Source: Rhizophagus clarus (lineage: Eukaryota > Glomeromycota > Glomeromycetes > Glomerales > Glomeraceae). Taken from it: DNA of 64,000 bases. The notes beneath the pieces were generated by a model that was given only the letters and a program-made list of their open reading frames with translations, was not told where the DNA came from and did no database searches. The DNA is taken from the NCBI GenBank assembly GCA_015698045.1, contig BLAL01000234.1, positions 186,001-250,000 of the forward strand. Reading direction: 5' to 3'. The first letter of the stretch is position 1, and the number at the start of each line of letters is the position of its first letter. The position numbers and the translations under genes were made by a program. This document shows, one piece after another, positions 24,629 to 36,869 of the stretch.

Positions 24629-24759
24629 TTTTTTGAACTTGTTGAAGTGACATTTTTATCTGATATCTACTATGTGATGACGAAAGATCATGCAGTGTAA
24701 CGAATTTTTTTTTTTTCGCTGATAAAAATTTTTTTTTATCGATTTTGACTTCGTAAAAA
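24629..24759. promoter_or_regulatory. 131-bp bidirectional promoter between NTH1 and DBP9
   Basis: Both start codons face outward from this gap, so the two genes must share or overlap core promoter sequence. It contains a T-run (about 24707-24717) and a second (about 24729-24737). No TATA element or named operator can be assigned. A co-regulated repair and ribosome-biogenesis pair is possible but unproven. Confidence 0.55.
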
Positions 24760-27525
24760 ATGGAGTTCAAAGATCTAGATCCTAGACTTTCTCGTGCTTT
24801 ATCAAAACTCAATTTTCATAAACCAACTTTAATTCAGGCAAAAGCCATCCCGCTGGCGTTGGCGGGAAAAGATATTTTGGCGCGAGCCCGCACCGGAAGT
24901 GGAAAAACTGCCGCTTATTGTCTGCCTATAGTTCAAAAGATTTTGGTCAATAAAGATGTAAGTATTTATAAGAATGTGTTATCTACCCATATTCTCATCC
25001 GTTTTAAGCTTGAGATATTTCAATAACTTAGTACGCTAAATAGCCAACTTGCTCTGATGCCCTTTTATATTCAAAACTAGAATCTATAGAGTGAGGACTA
25101 ACTTATAATACAATTTGATCGGAAGTAACTAAAATAAAAATTATTTAATGACTCTTAAATTATAAATTTATCCAGGCTTTACCAGAATCTTCTTCAGAAC
25201 GTACCACAACGCGTTCAATCATCTTAGTTCCCACTCGAGAACTTGCTGTTCAAATAACGAAATTCTTAAATGATTTATTAATATATTGTTCAAATGATGT
25301 GAAAGTTGCCAACCTGGCTGGTAACGTTCCTATGCAATTACAAAAGTAATCTTATTTAATAGTTATATTTAATTGTTAATTATTTCATTTATATACTTAT
25401 TTTATAATAAATTAATTAATTTGTTTTAAGATCAATATTACTAGAAAAGCCAGACATAGTTGTCGCAACACCAAGTCGTGCATTAGCACATCTAGAATCA
25501 CAAGTATGTTTAGCAAGAACAAACTTTTGTGCAATATAAAAAAATTGTCATTTATACTTATAATAAATCTTATTTTCAAGTCTTTGATCGTTTACAATAG
25601 TCTGGAAACACTTGTTATCGATGAAGCAGATCTTATTCTCTCATATGGTTATGAACAAGATCTTCAAAAGATTTTAACATATCTTCCAAAAATATTTCAA
25701 AGCTTATTGATGAGTGCAACATTGACAAAGGTTACGTAAATTTATATCGTTTTCAATTTGAATCATTTCATTTATTAAAATTACATTTCTTTTTTTCCTC
25801 TCAGGATGTTGAGAATTTAAAACAACTTTTATTAAGAAACCCGGTATATAATTTGTTAGTTTCTATATCATTATGTTTTTAAGTTATACCTATCAATTAT
25901 CTTACTTTCATTAAATGCAGGCTATTCTAACATTGCATGAGGAAAAAGAAGACAATCTATTGACACAATATGCTGTGAGGTGTCATTAATATTCAATAGA
26001 TTTTATCATTAATTTTGATAAGTTTGTAATATTTTTATTTTTATATTTAGGTGTTCGGAAATAGACAAGTTTCTTTTGATTTATGTTATATTGAAACTTC
26101 GTTTAATTCATGGAAAATGCATAATATTTGTTAATGACATTGATCGATGTTATCGACTGAAATTATTTTTAGAACAATTCTCAATAAAAAGCTGTGTTTT
26201 GAATTCAGAATTACCCTTAAATTCTAGGTAGGTACATTTTGTAATTAATAATAATTTTTAACACTTATTCAATCAATTTAATTTTATATATCTAGATATC
26301 ATATAGTTCAGGAATTTAATAAGGGGGTTTATGAATATATTGTTGCAACAGATGAAGGAGATTTTAAAAGTGAACAAGATACTGATGATGAATTGGATGA
26401 AGAAGTACTTGAAGGCATGCAGTCTATAATTATGCTATACTTTTCTTATGACCATAGTTTACTAATAATTATTTAATTAATATAGATTCAGAATCAAATG
26501 TGGATGAAGAAGTTCAAGCGAGTAAAAAATCAACATCAGAAAATAAAAGCAAGAAAAAATTACGATTACAAAAGAAAGATAAAGAATATGGAGTATCTCG
26601 TGGTGTTGATTTTATAAATGTGGCAGCAGTTATTAATTTTGATTTTCCAACTTCAGCAAAATCTTATACTCATAGGGTAGGGCGTACTGCTCGAGCTAAT
26701 CAGAAAGGAATGAGTTTAAGTTTTGTTGTTCCAAAAGAACTTGTTGGGCAGAACAAAAATGTTACGTGTTCAACAGCAAAGCACGATGAAAAAATTTATT
26801 CTCGTGTAGAGAAAAAACAGTCTCTTACAAATTCTGTAATCAAACCTTACTCATTTGAAATGAAGCAATTAGAGGGATTTCGGTATCGTGTGGAAGATGC
26901 ATTGAGAGCGGTTACACGTATTGCTATTAAAGAAGCACGACTGAAGGATGTTAAAACAGAAATATTAAATTCTGAAAAATTAAAGGTATAAATTATAATA
27001 ATTAAAATTCGTAATTTGAGACAAAGAGCTAATTTTGTATTTGATTATTTTAGACGCATTTTGAGGATAATCCTAATGATTTAAAAATTTTGCGTCATGA
27101 TATTACAATTCATCCCGCAAGAGTTCAACAACACATGAAACATATACCTTCTTATTTGATGCCAAAAATTGCACCACCTTCTGGCGTTAATTCTACACAA
27201 GATGATAATGAAGATTTAGGGTATATCCCATTTCATAAAAATCCACGAAATAATCATAAAAAACGACTATCTAAGAATCGCCATAAGGTATTTTGTAATT
27301 TTCTTTAAATTATGCATCTCCTCTTTTATTAATCAAATAAATCATAATTAATAATATATATAATAGAAACGCAAAAATGATCCTTTAAAAACTTTCAGTA
27401 TTGGTGATGCTTTTTCAACTAACAAAAAACAGGTAAAGATTAACTTTTTTTAACATACATATATATGTGTATTTGCAATAATTTTAATTTTTATTTTATC
27501 AAATTTTTTATAGAGAAAGAAATGA
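24760..27525 (+). CDS. DBP9: DEAD-box RNA helicase DBP9/DDX56, 598 aa, twelve exons
   Basis: Exons: 24760-24957, 25176-25345, 25431-25503, 25581-25730, 25805-25843, 25921-25979, 26051-26227, 26296-26414, 26486-26985, 27054-27287, 27367-27432 and 27514-27525. Phases agree throughout, giving 598 aa. The protein is a nucleolar ATP-dependent helicase for 60S ribosomal subunit assembly. It shows the Q-motif region (P22-Q26), motif I ARTGSGKT (43-50), DEAD (161-164), SAT (192-194) and motif [10 protein letters not shown] (391-398). The acidic insert after ATDEGD ([12 protein letters not shown]) and the basic tail are DBP9/DDX56 hallmarks. Intron 8 (26415-26485) appears to use a GC donor, since only GC-AG splicing keeps the frame. 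The last exon codes only three residues and the stop. Confidence 0.93.
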
Positions 27526-27673
27526 TTATAATAAAGAAAATCATAATTAACAAATTTTTAACATCATTACAATAAATGAAATATTCAAAATATTTCAATA
27601 TATTATATAAATTTTAAAGTCCATATAAACTCCAAGTTATTTGGTGTATATATAAATTAAATACTCATTACTA

Positions 27674-28575
27674 CTAAACACCAGTACCTCCAGTGAGTTT
27701 GCTAGATGCATGACTCTGATGTTTAAGTGCAGCTATACCATAACAGATTCCAGCAATAGCTAAACTTAAACCAGGCAAGACATAAAATACAGATTTTGAC
27801 ACAAATGCAAAAGTCACAACAGCGAACCTGGTTTTTTGAGATTATAAATTGTCAATACAATAATTAATCTTTAATTAAAAGTATAAATATATACATTTAA
27901 AATATCCAACTTACACTACGTATCCTACAGTTCTAAATAAATTATTCTCAAATATTCTAATAAACGCATCACTAAAAAAAAACAAATCCATTAGTATACG
28001 TCGAAATTGTGGGAATTTACATAAAAGGAACTTACAAGTTCGGGCTTGTCGGACAGATCTAAAAAAAAAAAAAAAAAATTTATTAAACAAGTATCACACA
28101 ACAAGTATCACATTAAACCTTAATGAAAAAACTTGCCTTCAAACAAAATGGTATTTCAATAAATACAAGAATAAAAGCTAAAATCCTATATAAAACAATA
28201 GAAAAACATATAAGTATTCTCATATGAAATAATTAAGAAAGATAAGAAAGATAGTAGAAATAAATACCATGCAATAACTGCGAAAATGACGAAAGAAATG
28301 AAAGCAAGACCACCAGCAATAAAGAGAACTGAAAATGACAAAATTATGAAATTAATATCAGCAAATAAAAAGGAATACAATTCAACAATTTGATATAAAA
28401 TATTTACAAGGTATAGAAAGTATACCAGCCCTTTAAGCAGGAAAAAAAAAAAAAAAAAGTTAATAAAGATTTGTGAAATACGTTCAAAGTATTATATACA
28501 AACAAATTCATATGTAACTTACCATTGAGCATAGATCGAAAAGTTTTTAGATTTGAGTTCTTCTACAAAGCCCAT
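27674..28575 (-). CDS. TVP18: Golgi apparatus membrane protein TVP18, 139 aa, seven exons
   Basis: Exons: 28575-28523, 28430-28408, 28328-28268, 28185-28137, 28058-28036, 27971-27915 and 27827-27674. Phases agree and the product is 139 aa, near the usual TVP18 size. The start MGFVEELKSKNFSIYAQW and the signature EIPFCLKICPTSPNFDAFI are characteristic of TVP18/Flower-domain proteins of late Golgi vesicles. Four hydrophobic segments fit a tetraspanning membrane protein. Two exons are only 23 nt long. The intron at 28136-28059 starts with GCAAGT, the classic GC-AG donor. The gene converges with DBP9, with 148 bp between stop codons. Confidence 0.92.
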
Positions 28576-30513
28576 ATTTTTTTCCTGAAGAAAATTGACA
28601 AAGTAAAAGAATTATAATATTCTGCTCGAACATTGTGTTGATTAATTCCACGTGTTTTCTTGGCTGTCAACGTAATATCAAAAGGTTGTTACATCATCCA
28701 CGTGACACGATGACCATTGTGGATCGACACCGAGAAAGTCAGTAACACAACATTATCACGTGCCAAACCGCATGAAGAGAAGGGATTACGTAAAAGATTC
28801 CATCTTTCTATTGCATCTAATCACAAAAATATCGTAAGAATATATTTGGAGAATAATCTTGAAGCTTATCAAAAGATCTTTTTTATGTAACATCAAGGAT
28901 GGCTGTTTGTTGATTCATGTTAACATGTGGATCAAAAGAAGAACTTTTTTTAGTGGTTCAGTTCGAAATTTTGTTTGTGCAAAATATTTTGGCTATGTTC
29001 TTTTTTTAACATAAGCCTGAGTCAGATATTTTGTAATCACTCCTGAGTAACAAATATTTTTGTTAACTAAATTTGACTAATTAAATTATGATTGGATATC
29101 ATCTATCCGAAATGGGTTACAAATATGTTATCTTATGTATATCAAAAACCACACGATAATATGAACAACAAACAAAACTTGCATTGTTTAAATCTAAAAT
29201 TAATTGTTTATTTGTATTTTTTTTATTAAAAGATTTTTTTTTTTAAAAAAAAAAAATTATTTTTTTTTTTTAACTTTATTTTTAATTTTTTTTTACTTGG
29301 TCTAAACAAATTTGGTAACTAACAACATCACCCTTCGATTAACAAACAATTACTGATTATCGACCAGTTTTTTGAAAAAGAAAAAACTCTCTTTTATTTT
29401 TAATTATTAAAAAAAAAAAATAGATATATATATATATAACATAAAGAAAAAACAAAAATTATCGTCTAATAAATATAAATTAATTTTAGTATTATTATTA
29501 TTATTTATGTATTATTATTTTATAATAAATTCTTACTTATAATTAAAATATTTTAAATTTTCCTTAATTTTGTATATGGTTTAATGATGAGGTTAGTCAC
29601 AACTAAATAAATGAACAATTTCGGAAAAAAAAATACTTTTTTTTTTTTTTGTGAATTATAATTATTTTCATTAGTTATAATAGAAAAAATTGTATCTACA
29701 AATTGTTCTTTCATTTGATGTTCATAAAAACCTTAAAAAAATTTTTGTTGGTAAACTATATAAAAGGGAAATGATAAAAAAAAAAAAATGGCGTAATACA
29801 TGTATGAAATATATGAACGGTTTCGTAAATCGATTAAACGCAACGTAATAATAAAAAAGAATAATAAATAAATAAATAAAAATGGCCTGGTCGTTTGTTC
29901 TTAGTATCGTTATTCGGAGAAAAAAAAAATGCGAGAAAATTATGTAACCAAGCTTTTAACGAATTACGGGAATCGGAATTATTTCGTTTGTGTACGGATA
30001 TAAATCTTGCTTTTTTTCGCCCAATCGTAAATAAAAATCGAGTATAAAGGTGGTAATAAAAAAAAAAAAAAAATTATGTGAATCTAGTTACAGAAAGAAA
30101 GAAAAAAAAAAAATTAAGAAAAAAGTTTGTACAATAAAAAAGAAAACGAAATTTAAATCTATATTAAAAAGGGGATTATAATTTAAAAAAAAAGTTGATT
30201 TTGTTTTGTACGGCATATTATAGAAATCCAATATCTGTTCAATGCCGAGTAATAACCCTAAATCCTCAAGAAATATTTAAAATGTGGCTAAACTCTTTGT
30301 CTCATTATTACTTAGGAGAATATTATTCCCTAAATAATATGGGAAAGACATTGAGAAGGGGGGAAAAAATACATGAAAAGAAAAAATATGTATAATTTTA
30401 AAAAAAAAAAATTTACAAAGCAAAGAACCCTTTTTTTTTTCAAAAAAGAATTGAATGAATAGCAATTTTATCCCAAAAATCCTTATCCAAAAGTCCTTGA
30501 TTTCTTTTTCTTA
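28576..30513. other. Intergenic AT-rich region with long homopolymers
   Basis: It lies upstream of TVP18 and downstream of the Zn2Cys6 gene. CACGTG-containing words occur at 28650-28770 (for example CCACGTGACAC), a plausible TVP18 promoter feature. The rest is A/T runs; the ORFs near 30200-30460 look spurious. Confidence 0.4.
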
Positions 30514-33206
30514 TTAAGAGCAGATTCCCAACCCACTATATCCATTAACAATATATCCGGTTCCACAAGATGATTCACTTTCATGACGATTAGGAGGAAT
30601 AGTTGGTGGCGAAGAATTGTAAGCTGATTGTGAGTAACCACCAGGTGGTGTTGAATTACCAATACTTGGAGTGGAATCACTAGAAATAGTATTTGATTCT
30701 ATACCACCATCAACTTCTTGTTGAGTTGGAGAATGAAAAGGTGAAGTGGTAGGGGAAGCATGTATAGTAGGTGTGGAAATACCTTGATAAAAGAATTAAA
30801 GTTAATATTGAATACATTAAACAAATTTACTAATTGTTTACCAAACATTTAAATACTCACCAAAAACATCAACTGGTGATGCAGATGGTGTGGCGGGATG
30901 AGGTGGATAATGTTCATTTTCTAACTGTGACGTACTATTGCTATAATGCTTTTGTTGCCAAGTAGAAGTTGATGTAGTTTCATGACCGTTAAATGGCCAA
31001 CCATCTTCATCATTGTTAAGAAGTTCTGCACACCCGGACCCCTGATCCTTTCCTAATACAGGAAATGGATTATAACCAACATAATGATTAGGTGAATGTA
31101 CAGGAGTTCCTTCATTATCAATTAATGGGGATGTTATATTTGTAAATTGTCCTAGATCAACATTTGGGGATTCATTAGGTGTTTGACAGAGAGGTGAAAC
31201 AGTTCCGTGAGGTGGACTCGGAAAAGGTGTAGTAATTTGTGTTAAGAATCCGTTTGTAGCAGTACTTGGTGACATATGTAGGGTACCATAGGACAAGTTC
31301 TGGAATTGATCATTATTAAAACGAGATGAGGTTATTTTCGGACAATTATCAACAGGTGAGGATAATGAGGTAGGAGATGTCATTGGTAGAGATGATTTAA
31401 TGATCGGGGGAGATAAAATTGAGGGATTGGGACTAGTGATGATAAAATCGTTGTCGTGGATAGGACTGTTGTTGATAATGCTACCAACCTTAGTTCCAGC
31501 ACCCAAATTAGATAATGTAAACATTGAATCATGCGTTTGTTGATGATGATGAGATTGATGATGATGTTGTTGTCCATTTTCAGGACTAGACCAATAATCC
31601 ATCATTGATAAACGATGTGAACTACAAGTATTTGCATGATCCTGTAATACTTGTAATGCAGTAAATTGAGAATATCTTTGAAATAATATCACGATCTTAT
31701 CATAATGTTGTTCAGCAATTTGACTAGTTTCCTCGTTACCTCTAAACTTATTTAAAGCATGAATCATTCCAGCTTGAAGTAAACACCAAGTTGTACAATT
31801 AAGAAATCCTCTAAAAGGAGTAGAAGCTGTATGGAGGATCTTCTCACCAATAGGGGTAACTTGAGCAGCAGCTTGAGTACATTTTAGAAGAGATTCAAAA
31901 TTAGCTATATATCTTCTATGTAAAAGAATGATAAATGAATGGTACAACATATGAAGATGTATTGATTGAGTGCTAAATTTACTAGAATTTCCAATCAATG
32001 AATCCGTTGATTGAAGAGGTAACTGAAAAGCCCAAGTATGAATTTGTTCCTCAAAATTTGCAACAATATTATCTTGATTATAAGGAGAAGCAGATAGTTT
32101 TGAAGAGAAATTATGTTTTAATAATAAATGTAACATTCTAGTAAATCTAACTTGGTGAACAAATTCATTTATAGCACCATTTGATTTTAATTCAGGTTCA
32201 TCAATATCAATATCAGGTTCAGGAATTGTACATTCGTCTTCCTCAATATTACTAGCTTTCCCAATTCCACAACAAACTAATACATCCACCATAAAAAGTG
32301 ACCACCACAATCTTTTTCTTAAATTTTTATGAGATTTATCAAGAAGTGGATCCTCACAATCTTTATTTAATTCTAATTCAAGGGCCATCCTGTTTGCCAT
32401 TCCAATATACATCCATCTACGAAAATAACCTGGGGAAATACCAGAACGTCTTGTATTATGCTGCTGATAAATTGACATCAGTATAAGGGCAGCAATGGTT
32501 GACATCCTAGGAGCATCCATAAAATCATCAAGTAGAGCGCGAGCTCTATCAAAATAAATCCATCCACCAGTTTCATGCGTTTCAGGATCTGATCGTACGG
32601 ATGGACGTTCAGAAAATTCAGCTGAAACGGCGAACATTGCATTAAGCAATAAAGGAGATGGTGGATCATTAGCATTTTCACGTTGTTGAAGGAAAAGAGT
32701 TTTATTAAGGACTGGAACATAAGGATGAACATTAGCCCAATAAAGTCCTAATAAATGTTCAACAATATCATTATTTGGCATAACTGGATTATCGATTAAA
32801 GGCAGTTTTGGTTCCGGTTTAGCGACTGATATGGAATTACTTTGCCAATTTGCGGCTGTAAAATTTTTATAACAAAAAAAAACAAGAAAATTAATGAGAT
32901 TTATATTAAAATGGAGCCGATCAACGTAATACCAGATGAATATGGTAATCAAAAAATATCATACATTGTGGAGAAGTAGTTATAGTTTGATTTGGATTGA
33001 AAATTCCTTGAGTAGGAGGAGCGGAACGACGAGAAGGAGGTAAACTTGGAGGTAATTGTTCAACTTCTTCAATCGGACGTTTTCCACGATGACCTGATTG
33101 TCTAGTAGGAGTAGTTTGTTGAGAAGACATGTTAAGAGAACTACTAGAATTTGTTGATTGAGATGATTGAGAATTTCCAGAACCGCTACTAGTTCCACCA
33201 TTATTA

Positions 33207-33252
<46 letters not shown>

Positions 33253-33472
33253 CGTTATTTTCATCGTTCCCATTCCTTGACGGTTTGTTACTTCTAGGTT
33301 GTCTTTCGATTTTCACGTATGTACAAGCGGTAGCGTATTTCTTACAATTTGCACAAGGGTTTCTACCATCACACCTTATCTTGCGTTGACGGCAAAAAGA
33401 GCATGCCATCTGAACCCGTTGACGCTTGATAAAAAAAGGATCATCAATCCATACAACGGAAGAATAACTCAT
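30514..33472 (-). CDS. Zn2Cys6 transcription factor with fungal-specific middle homology domain, 923 aa
   Basis: Exons: 33472-32965, 32855-30861 and 30782-30514, joined by GT-AG introns with consistent phase. The DNA-binding zinc cluster uses C24, C27, C34, C40, C43 and C50 (C-x2-C-x6-C-x5-C-x2-C-x6-C), preceded by a basic KRQRVQMA stretch. A poly-Asn run follows, encoded by a trinucleotide repeat. The middle domain (about residues 200-480, LLGLYWANVHPYVPVLNKTL and RRWMYIGMANRMALELELNK) is the fungal_trans fold. The C-terminal third is Ser/Pro/Thr-rich, a likely activation region, with a His/Gln run. Target genes cannot be inferred. It stands alone with large AT-rich regions on both sides. 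Confidence 0.92.
33200..33256. repeat. (ATT)n trinucleotide repeat coding for poly-Asn
   Basis: Near-perfect ATT repeats on the plus strand are AAT codons on the minus strand and encode the Asn run after the zinc cluster. Length variation between isolates is likely. Confidence 0.85.
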
Positions 33473-35500
33473 TTTCTTTAAATTTTTATCGTTTCTATTA
33501 AATAGTTAGATGGATAGATAGATGTATATATATATGTATATATATATATAAAAAAAAAGAAGATAAATATGATTGAAAATTAAATGATAATGTTTTACAT
33601 TTATTAATGAGGAAAAATTTACTTACAAAAAAAAAGTTAAAAAAACTTCAATATTTTTTTTTTTTTTTTTTTTTTTTTGCGGAGAAATTTCTCGTAAACA
33701 ATAAAGGTATATATATTTACTTAAAGATTATCGTGGGTAAGAAGAAAAAAAAAAGGAGAAACAGTAAGCTGTGAATTTTTAATGTTTACTTTTTTAATGA
33801 CGAATTTATATAAAAATCTAAGAAACCGATTAATATAAATTCGATTATCAGATTATTATGAAATGAATGTTGTGTATGTATAATAATAGCAAATAAAAAC
33901 GATGCAATACGATAAAAAAAGAAAAATGCGAGGGAAAATTTTAAAGGACGTGATTAATATAACAATAACAATATACGAATAAAGGTCTTCAGGATTAGGA
34001 AATAAAATAAAAAGAAAGTAAAGAAATGATTCGGTTGGTGAATATGAATGCGTGTATAAGCGCGTATGGATTAATATCTAGTGGTTATAGTTATAAATGT
34101 TGTCTGCACTCTATGTATACTTTGTTTATATATCAAAGCGCATACAACCAAAAAATAAAAAAAAAAAAAAATAAATAAATAAATAAAAAAGTATTCTAAG
34201 TTGGTGAAATTTTTTTTTTTATGTTAAATAAAATAAAAATAAAAAAATAAAAATATATTTAACAGTAATAATAATTTATATATACATATATATATAAGAT
34301 TGTACTCGATCAAACCGTTTGAGAACAGTTCGAACAGCAAATTATTGAAAGGATCAAAAGGCAGATAGACAATATATATACAGTTTTTAAATGGAGATCA
34401 TTTATCTTTTTGAATACTAATAGGGAAAATACTATACGAGTTTTATTTGCGTCTACAAAAAAAAAAAAAAAAAAAAAAAAAAAATAGTATGTACAACAAA
34501 CATATGTTTACTTTTGCGAATTTTTTAAATAAAAAATAAACTAAAATAAACTATGAGTTATACTTTTTTATGCTATAAAATAAAATCTGTAAAAAAAAAA
34601 AAAAAAAAAAAATGACATTTCAACCTATTATTTATACAGCATATTTAATTAGACATTCATATAACTTCCCATTTACAAATAATAAACATGAATTATTTAA
34701 GAAAATCTTTTTTGAATAACTGTTACCTTACGTACTATCGATTCAGGTGTATAATAGTATAAATATGTATAAATATTATAAACTATTATTAAACTTGATT
34801 TGGAATAGTTGGACTTTCCTTTTTTGATCATACCCTTTTTAAGTTCGGTCGAGCCTCGTCCTTTCTGTGGCTCACAACCGTGGCCCATATAATTAGAACA
34901 TTATTATATTTATTCATGTGGCTTGACATGAATGGGAAATTCGTTTATTATTAACTTTTGTGAAAGATGAATACAACAAATAATCAAAGTTGTCCTCTTT
35001 TTACTTTTTTTTTCTAACAAAATAATAAATAAAAATAAAAAAAGAATTATTAAGAAAATAAGAAGAAAGAAATAAATAAAAAAAATTAAATAAATAAAAA
35101 TTAAAAAATTAAAAATTACAAAAATACAAAAATAAACAAATAAAATAAAATAAAATTTTTTTTTTTTTTTTAATTAGAGAGATTAATTAAGAATTATTAA
35201 AATAACCGCATGCGGTTCATCTTTAATTAAAATGCATTGTTTTCCTTTGTTAGCAAAAGATTGTTAAGAGAACGAAGACAGTGAAATGCGGCTGTGAAGT
35301 GAAAAATTTACCAATTATGATCTGAAAAAAGATTTACAATAAAAAAAAAAATAAATAAACAAATATATAACGTGCAGATTAGTTGGGTGAGTCGACAGGA
35401 CTGGAATGGCGGATTATATTATTAATTGATTTACATACATATTATTTATTGTGTCCATACATTGAAACATATAAAAATAACGCGTTTTAAAAAAAAAAGG

Positions 35501-35542
<42 letters not shown>

Positions 35543-36834
35543 TAAGATTAAAAAAAGATTTAAAAAAGATTGACATTTTTAATTTATACCAATAAATAAT
35601 TTACGATTGGTATATCAAATATCATTTTTACCATATTTGATTAAACATACGTTATATATGTATTACCAAATATATATAATATAGAATATCACGTTTCGCG
35701 TCCCCCATTAGTTTTCTTTATCTGATATTGTTTTTGTTTTTTCAATCAAATATAATAATATATCTTTCACACATGATACATTTATTATACTTAATATTCT
35801 TAATTCTTTTTGTACAAGAGAATTTCAAAATAAATAAAACTTGTTTCGATTATTTTTAAGCCTGACTTTGCCCCTGATAATAATGATTGGTAAAAGTTTA
35901 TAAATAAAAAACACGCTCTTTATTATTGATATCGGAATAAAGAATCCGATAAATAAAAAACATTAGATTCGTTATGATTTAAAGTTTAAAATGGCGTTAA
36001 ATTTGTGACGACGCGAAAATAGTACAAAAACTTTATCAGAAACGCGAAACGTTTGTAAAAATATTCTTTCCCAAACACACATGCATATACCGTAATTATC
36101 GTATATTTATATAAATAAATAAATAAATAAATAAATATATATATATAAATATATAAATAAATATATATATATATGTATATACATATATATATTTATACTG
36201 TACAAGTGATACGATACAATTAAAAATTCACGCGCGATTCTTAGAAAAATTATCTAATGATAATGATAATAATCTTACAGCAGATATCAAAAATCTTTGT
36301 TTAAAAATAAATCTAAAAAGGATTAACAAAAGAAAAACTTAATGTAAATAATAATTAAAACAGATGATTGATTAAAATAATAATAATAATATAAATAATA
36401 TACTTTATCTGTTTGATTTTTTTTTTTTATTTTTTTTTTTTAAAATCGCCACATCGGCCACAAACAATATTCCAAAATTGTACCAGCGTAGAAAAAAGAA
36501 AAATCCAAAACTTGTTCCTTCGTGATTTGCGTTACTTTTTATGTATTGTTCAGGTAAATTCAAGAATCATACTATTTCAAGTCTTATTCTAAATTCCTTA
36601 TTTGCGACGGTGATCGCGTGTTGTGATACTTATGTAACACCAGAGTATCACCACATCATAAACAAGTTTATTATGAACCTCGCCTCATTTTTTTTTTATC
36701 CACTTATCGTAAGTGAAATTAAACACTTATCAAAGCTTGCAACACCGCCACAAAAAAAAAAAAAAATTTTTTCTTTCAAATTCAACACGCGATTGTTCAT
36801 GTAAATTAAAAAAAATGTGTTACAGGTAAATAAA

Positions 36835-36869
<35 letters not shown>

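Noticed and set aside
33207..33389. Plus-strand poly-Leu ORF
   Set aside because: Antisense of the Asn-coding trinucleotide repeat in the Zn2Cys6 gene.
34840..34900. GC-richer patch with GTCGAGCC, considered as a tRNA
   Set aside because: No acceptor stem or proper T-arm can be paired on either strand.
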